From Colletotrichum lupini (lineage: Eukaryota > Ascomycota > Sordariomycetes > Glomerellales > Glomerellaceae), in assembly GCF_023278565.1 (NCBI RefSeq), contig NC_064676.1, forward strand, positions 620,001-684,000: a stretch of 64,000 nt of DNA, in the 5' to 3' direction. This document shows, piece after piece, positions 58,861 through 64,000 of this stretch. A model generated the notes under the pieces. It searched no databases and was not told the DNA's origin. It saw only the letters and a list, made by a program, of their open reading frames with translations. Numbering within the stretch: position 1 is the first letter of the stretch; the number at the start of each line of letters is the position of its first letter. The position numbers and the translations under genes are program-made.

Positions 58861-61800
58861 CTAACTTTCTCTTTTTTTTATCAATTTAACTACTACGGTT
58901 AGAGGTATAATTTAACCTCGGGCCCGTTTACTAAGTCGTCTCCTTTTCCCCCTTTTTTTTACTCTTTTTATATAACCTATCCCTTTATTTATACGGTAAC
59001 TTTTCCGCTACTTACGAATTGCTCTAATCCCTTATTTAGTACTATTTTTATAAAAGCGTCTACGAGGTTATTTTTAGTATTAATCTACCGGATCTTAAGT
59101 ATCTCGCGCCTTTTATATAATTATTTAAGGGCTATAATATCGATTATAAGCCTCTTTTCCTTCGTCGTTCCTAATTTAATAAGGTATTTATATAGCGAGT
59201 AAGAATTAGTATAAATAACCGTTAGAATAGGTAAAAAGCTAATTCGATTAGTAATCTTTCTTAGCGTTATTAAAATCGTATAGGAGAGGTTAACGCCGTT
59301 AACTATACTATATACCTCCGACGCTAATATACTTCTTATTACCCACTTACTTTTAGTTAACGAGTAATAGATTATATTGCTATATATAGTAAATTCGCTC
59401 TCGCCTATACTCTCGTTAGCTAGGATAATAATATACCCTAATTACGAAATAAGGTCGTTATTATTCGTAAATAACTTATCGACAAAGACGTAGAGCTTAT
59501 TAATCGTAAGGTCGATCGGGTAATAAACGAGACCTCGATTAAGATTTATTTATTATTACTTAAGCTACTTATTAAGTACCTCGACGTCTCGTTTAGTTAG
59601 ATCTATAGCCTATACTACCCTAGTATAGTTAAAAGTCGCCTTAAGCTAATAAATACTTATAATATATACCCCTTGCGCGAGCTTAGCCTTATATTACTTC
59701 TTAACGTTAGTTACGTTTAGATCGACGAGGTTAATCTTCTCGCCCTACCCTTTTTATTAAAAAACGACGGTTTCCTTTTTAATTATAAAAATCCTACTAT
59801 TAAATACTAGGGGGGTATTTATTATAAAGACCTCTTTTGGCTTCGTTACGAAGCCCGCTTTTTAAAGCTCCTTATCCTCTTTTTTTATAAAGTTAATATT
59901 AAATAAGCCTAATATATCGTTAGTCTATATTTTAACGATCCTAAATTAGTCGCCTTCGTACTCTACGATTAGTAAGCACGGGTCGTACGTAGAGGTAACT
60001 ATTAATAGTTAATTAATATAAAAATCGTAATAAGTAGCTTATTAATAAGTGCCCGATTCTACGAGCCTATATAGTAGCTTAAGTACTTTAATAATCGTAC
60101 TTTTTAAGTACTTACTAGCTATTTCCTTCGGTAGATAGGCTAGGATTTTCCTTATGAGCCCTGTGGCTGATTAGGTATAGGCCTAGGTAATATTACGGCT
60201 CTAAATCTCGTATCCCTTCTTCCGTAATAATACTATTAGTACTATTATTAATTATTAGCTATAGCGCTATATAGTAGGCGATTATATAAGTAGCGTCGCC
60301 TTTTCGACGTTACCGTACCCCTAAATTACGTATCTAGACTTCTCGTACGGCTAGGGTATTCCTTTTTTTTTAATCTTACGAACTATTCGTAATTTAAATA
60401 TACGGAGGTTTATATATTTTTCGGGGTCGTATAGGATAAATCGATAGACCCCTCGATCGCGAAAAGTATCTACTTTAATAAGATCTAATCCCTTATACGG
60501 TTTTCTAGTAGTTATAATTACGCCTTCCTTACGTAGTTTAACCGCTAGCTCGAAATCGGCTTTCTCTTTTACTATATAAAAAGTATTAATTACCTCGTTA
60601 TTAATAATAAATTACCGCATTAGGGCTTGCTATTATAGTCTTTTACGACGTCTCGCTAGTAGTATTAATACCCTTTTAGCAATTTCCTTTTCTTCGTCGT
60701 CTATTAGTACTACTACGACGATTTCGTCGAGGATAATTTCCTATGCCTCTACTACGGGTTATATAGTTTCCCCTAGCTCTTCTTCTTCTTATAGGTTGGA
60801 AATTACCTCGTTAGGATCAATATAGTACGGTCTAACTACCGTAATTAATACTTTAAGTAGCTAGTTACGATCTCTCGTAACTATATTACGAGCGCTCGTC
60901 GATAGAAATTAACTTATATAGCCTAGCTTATTATTAAGTAATTTCGCGCTATACTCGTACCTCCGAATTTAGCAGTATATTTAGATTATCCCCTATATCG
61001 GGCCTATTGCGCGTAGTAATTACCTCGTTAACTTACTTTTTTATATTTACTTCGCGTAGTACCTATATTACTTTTTTAACTACTTAGGCTCGTTAGCTTA
61101 TGCTTAGTAACGGTAGCGAGGCTAAGGTCGTTCTTAAATATACTCTAAATACTAATAGCGTTAGTATAAGTCCGTTAGGCCCCATAGTATTATTATAGTA
61201 TTTAAGTACTATCTAGAGGTATTCGTCGTCGGTAGAATCCGGATTTTCCTTTTTAATAATTCTAAACGCCCTTTTTAACTACTAGTGTACCCTCTTTACT
61301 TTTCTAATACTATAGTACGCTTTAACGGGTACGATTTTTAACTATATACTATAGGCCGTCGTATTATCCCTAAATTCTACCGACTTAAAGCTAGTACTAG
61401 CGTCGGTTCTAATACTGTCTAGCGGTCCTTAGTATATATTAATCTAGCTTTTTCGTAGGGCTGCCTATACTATTTTTACTTATAGATCCCGGAGGAATTG
61501 CCCTACTTAAAAGGATATAGCTACGTCGATTATATATAGTACTAGCTAACTATTTAAATAGAAAATATCGACGACGATTTCCTAATTAAAGTTAAGCTTA
61601 TTACGTAATTTAAACTTAAATCTGCGTGGGCTCTGCGCATTTATTTAGTATTAGTAGCACACTTTTATTAACTACTCTAGCGCCCCTATTTTAATATTAT
61701 TATTACCTAATTACTTTAGGAGGTTATATAGCCTCGTAACTAACGGGTGCCCGAATCTCTAGTATAGTTTTCTAAGCTTACTTTTTATTAAGTAATTAAT

Positions 61801-63126
61801 CAACTTCGTATCGTTAGTAAGCTTTATAAACGCATGCCCCTATTATCGTTCGACTATTTCGAAGTGCTTGCCGCTAGAGGTTCTATTCCTCGTATTATTA
61901 AATATAATACCTAGTCGATCTATATTTTTTAGATATAAGAGAAATGGGGTATTAACGGGTAAAATATAGAAAGTTATCGTTCTAAAGTACGTCTCTATTT
62001 TTATTATACCTAGGGCGACGATTTCCTTACTTAGGCCAAAACTAATCCTCGTAATACCCGCTATTAATATATTAAGCGTTACTAGCGCGATCTTTTATAG
62101 GGCTTAGAATTACCCTTTTCTTCTAATTAACTATTACGATACCCTAATATTTAGGATAATCTTATAGAAATTATTTAGGCCGTACCTTTTATTTATATAG
62201 AATATTTATACGAGCTTAGTATTCGAGGGATCTAAGTAGTATAAAAAGGACCCCTCTAGCTACCCTTAGATTTACTTAGTACTATATTCCTTTTTTTTAG
62301 ATATTAAAAGAGATAGCGTCTTCTCTTTAATCGTTGAAAAAATAGGCTTCGGCCCTATTAAATTCGCCCTTTTAATTACCTCCGTATCCGTTATCTAAGG
62401 GACCTTCTCTTACTATTTATAAATAAAAGCCTACGTATTAAGAGCTTTTACTACCCTCTATTCGTTTAGCCTCGTATATCCTCTAGAGGCTAACGGGGCA
62501 AAAAAAGAGTAGTTAATATCGTCGATTTTATTATAATCTAATTCGTTAGTATAGGGGGTAAGATCTTTTTTATCTTCCGAATCTCTTATAGGGGGTATAT
62601 ATTTTAAGCCGCTACTTTAGCTACCGTTACTAGGTTCCGTGCCCCTGGATCTACCCTTATATATAATAAAGAATTAGTTAAACCGACGAGGGCTAGTTTT
62701 GCTATCTACTACCCTCGACTTTTTATACTATTCGTACGATTTAGTACGCTCTTTTATAAAGTAGTTACTTAATTAATATCTATCTTTTTTATAAATATAG
62801 TATTACTTTTTCTATTACCCTGCTTATAAGTTAAATCTCTACTTATTTAATAAATCTAGGCCTCTTTACTAACGATTACCGTATTTAGCCTCTTTTTTTT
62901 TCTTATTATACGTTCGATCGACCTAATATTATTAATAAGGGCCGTTGTACGCTTAAAAGTAGGTTTAGTACGGCATTCTTATCTTAATATTAAAGCTAGA
63001 TCTTAGCCTCGAGTAGAGCGTCTCGTAGTCTTCGGGTACTTAGTATAGGGTAATCTTTACCTCTAATATACGCTAAACTACGGTATAAAAATACCCGACT
63101 TTCCGCTCGTTTATCCTCTTATTTAG

Positions 63127-63330
63127 CTAGGTTTTTGCTAGCTTATCGATTCGATTAATAAGCTCTTTAAAGATCTCTACTCGCAATTTACCCTCTATTA
63201 TCCTAATTATAAATATAAAAAAAATCGCTCGTAGCTTAAATAGGAGCTCTAGGTTCTTATCGTAGGTCTTAAAGCGGCTTCGGATTATATTAATTATACT
63301 AAGAAAGTCGTTTCGATCGAGATTACGCAC
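63127..63330 (-). pseudogene. Surviving 67-codon fragment of the gag-like frame in Copia copy 2
   Basis: Encodes RNLDRNDFLSIINIIRSRF and further residues rich in Ile, Phe and Lys; the same peptide, slightly different, is read at about 26.70-26.91 kb in copy 1. It is the longest frame left in either copy. It is open by chance of RIP sparing, not a separate gene. Confidence 0.75.
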
Positions 63331-64000
63331 CGCTTTATAATAATAATTAGAGGCTTTACCTACGAGTACGATATTAATTACTAAATAATACTAGTATTCT
63401 CTAATTCCGACTTTTTTATAATTATTATAAAATATCGTTAGGGTTTCTTATAAGACCTTATACTTCCCCCTAGAATACAATTTCTCTTTTAAGAAGATCT
63501 TTTTAAAGTTTATAAATTGCCTCGTATTTGCTACTAGATTTTTAGTATCTATATATAAACCCTATGTCGCTACGTACTATTAGTAACTTCGGGTTATCTA
63601 CTTCCTTTTTTATTAACCAATTGGCGCCGAATTTCGTATTAGTAATAGTAACGAGTTATAGATCGAAATAGGTAGAATTATTAATTATCGTACTTCTAGT
63701 ATTATATTTTACTCCGGTATATCCTTTTGCGACGATAGATTTCCGTTAGTAATTATAGGGAGGAAATCTAGGTCGTTTACCCTTTTTCTAAATTCGTTAA
63801 AGCGATTATACGCTCTATCGACCTATACCTAGTTCTATAGTACGAATTCCTCTTTTATAATTGTCGCTATTAGTATTTCGTATAGCTCTCGCGATTATAA
63901 TTATGTTAATAATACCCCTTGCCCATAGAGGAATTTATTAACTATTTTTATAATTCCTAGGCTTACGCTCGCGAACTATTCGTCTAGCTAATAGCTAAGG

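Larger units (their letters stand above)
58659..64000 (-). mobile_element. Ty1/Copia LTR retrotransposon copy 2, inverted, RIP-degraded, 5' end outside window
   Basis: Begins with the outer end of its 3' LTR at 58659 and runs leftward in coding sense. It is colinear with copy 1 over at least 5.3 kb: positions x in copy 1 and about 90034 minus x here correspond with almost no length change. On that scale the 5' LTR would end near 65505, about 1.5 kb beyond the window. Landmarks mirror copy 1: RNase H near 59.0-59.6 kb, the reverse transcriptase segment near 60.0-60.2 kb, integrase and GAG-pre-integrase near 61.1-61.8 kb, protease near 62.1 kb, gag near 63.1-63.9 kb. All frames are broken by RIP-type stops. 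Confidence 0.93.

Overview
The window reads as nuclear DNA of a filamentous ascomycete (Pezizomycotina, most likely a Sordariomycete; I cannot fix the genus). The reasons are short 47-118 bp GT-AG introns with CTAAC/CTGAC branch-like sites, a Zn2Cys6 regulator, LaeA-like and UstYa-family genes, and AT-rich blocks that look mutated by RIP (almost no CpA/TpG, stops where Gln and Trp codons are expected). Gene models were rebuilt by eye from splice sites and reading phase. Exon lists are given in each entry.

Region 1 (1-24.5 kb) is gene-dense and normal in composition. From the left: a secreted Cys-containing protein cut by the window edge, a UstYa-family oxidase, a second paralogue of the secreted protein, and an L-amino-acid-oxidase-like flavoenzyme. 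These are followed by both unique subunits of the mitochondrial 2-oxoglutarate dehydrogenase complex (KGD1 and KGD2, same strand, KGD2 upstream). KGD2 is divergent from PHS1 (very-long-chain 3-hydroxyacyl-CoA dehydratase). Then come an allantoate-permease-type MFS transporter with a broken splice donor, a Zn2Cys6 transcription factor and an AAA ATPase.

Region 2 (24.5-36.6 kb) is a transposon block: a full-length 6.85 kb Ty1/Copia element (203 bp LTRs, 5 bp target duplication), a 260 bp spacer of normal DNA, then a 4.9 kb RIP-degraded element with 31 bp terminal inverted repeats next to TA.

Region 3 (36.6-58.6 kb) is a gene-poor island. It holds a BTB-domain protein, a succinate-semialdehyde dehydrogenase, two tandem LaeA-like methyltransferases with the same core gene structure, a secreted BBE-type FAD oxidase, a decayed lactonase/beta-propeller pseudogene and a sulfite-oxidase-type molybdenum enzyme. 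Several kilobases carry nothing I can recognise.

Region 4 (58.66 kb to the end) is a second copy of the same Copia element in inverted orientation. It is colinear with the first and loses its last ~1.5 kb (5' end) at the window edge.

Functional links: KGD1 and KGD2 work in one complex, and SSADH belongs to the GABA shunt that bypasses it. The UstYa/secreted-protein/oxidase group and the methyltransferase/BBE/sulfite-oxidase island look like accessory, possibly secondary-metabolism, gene sets. I did not find an obviously new defence or mobile system. The strongest leads are the UstYa gene flanked by paralogous secreted proteins, the altered active-site motif of KGD2, the transporter splice-site lesion and the unidentified TIR element.
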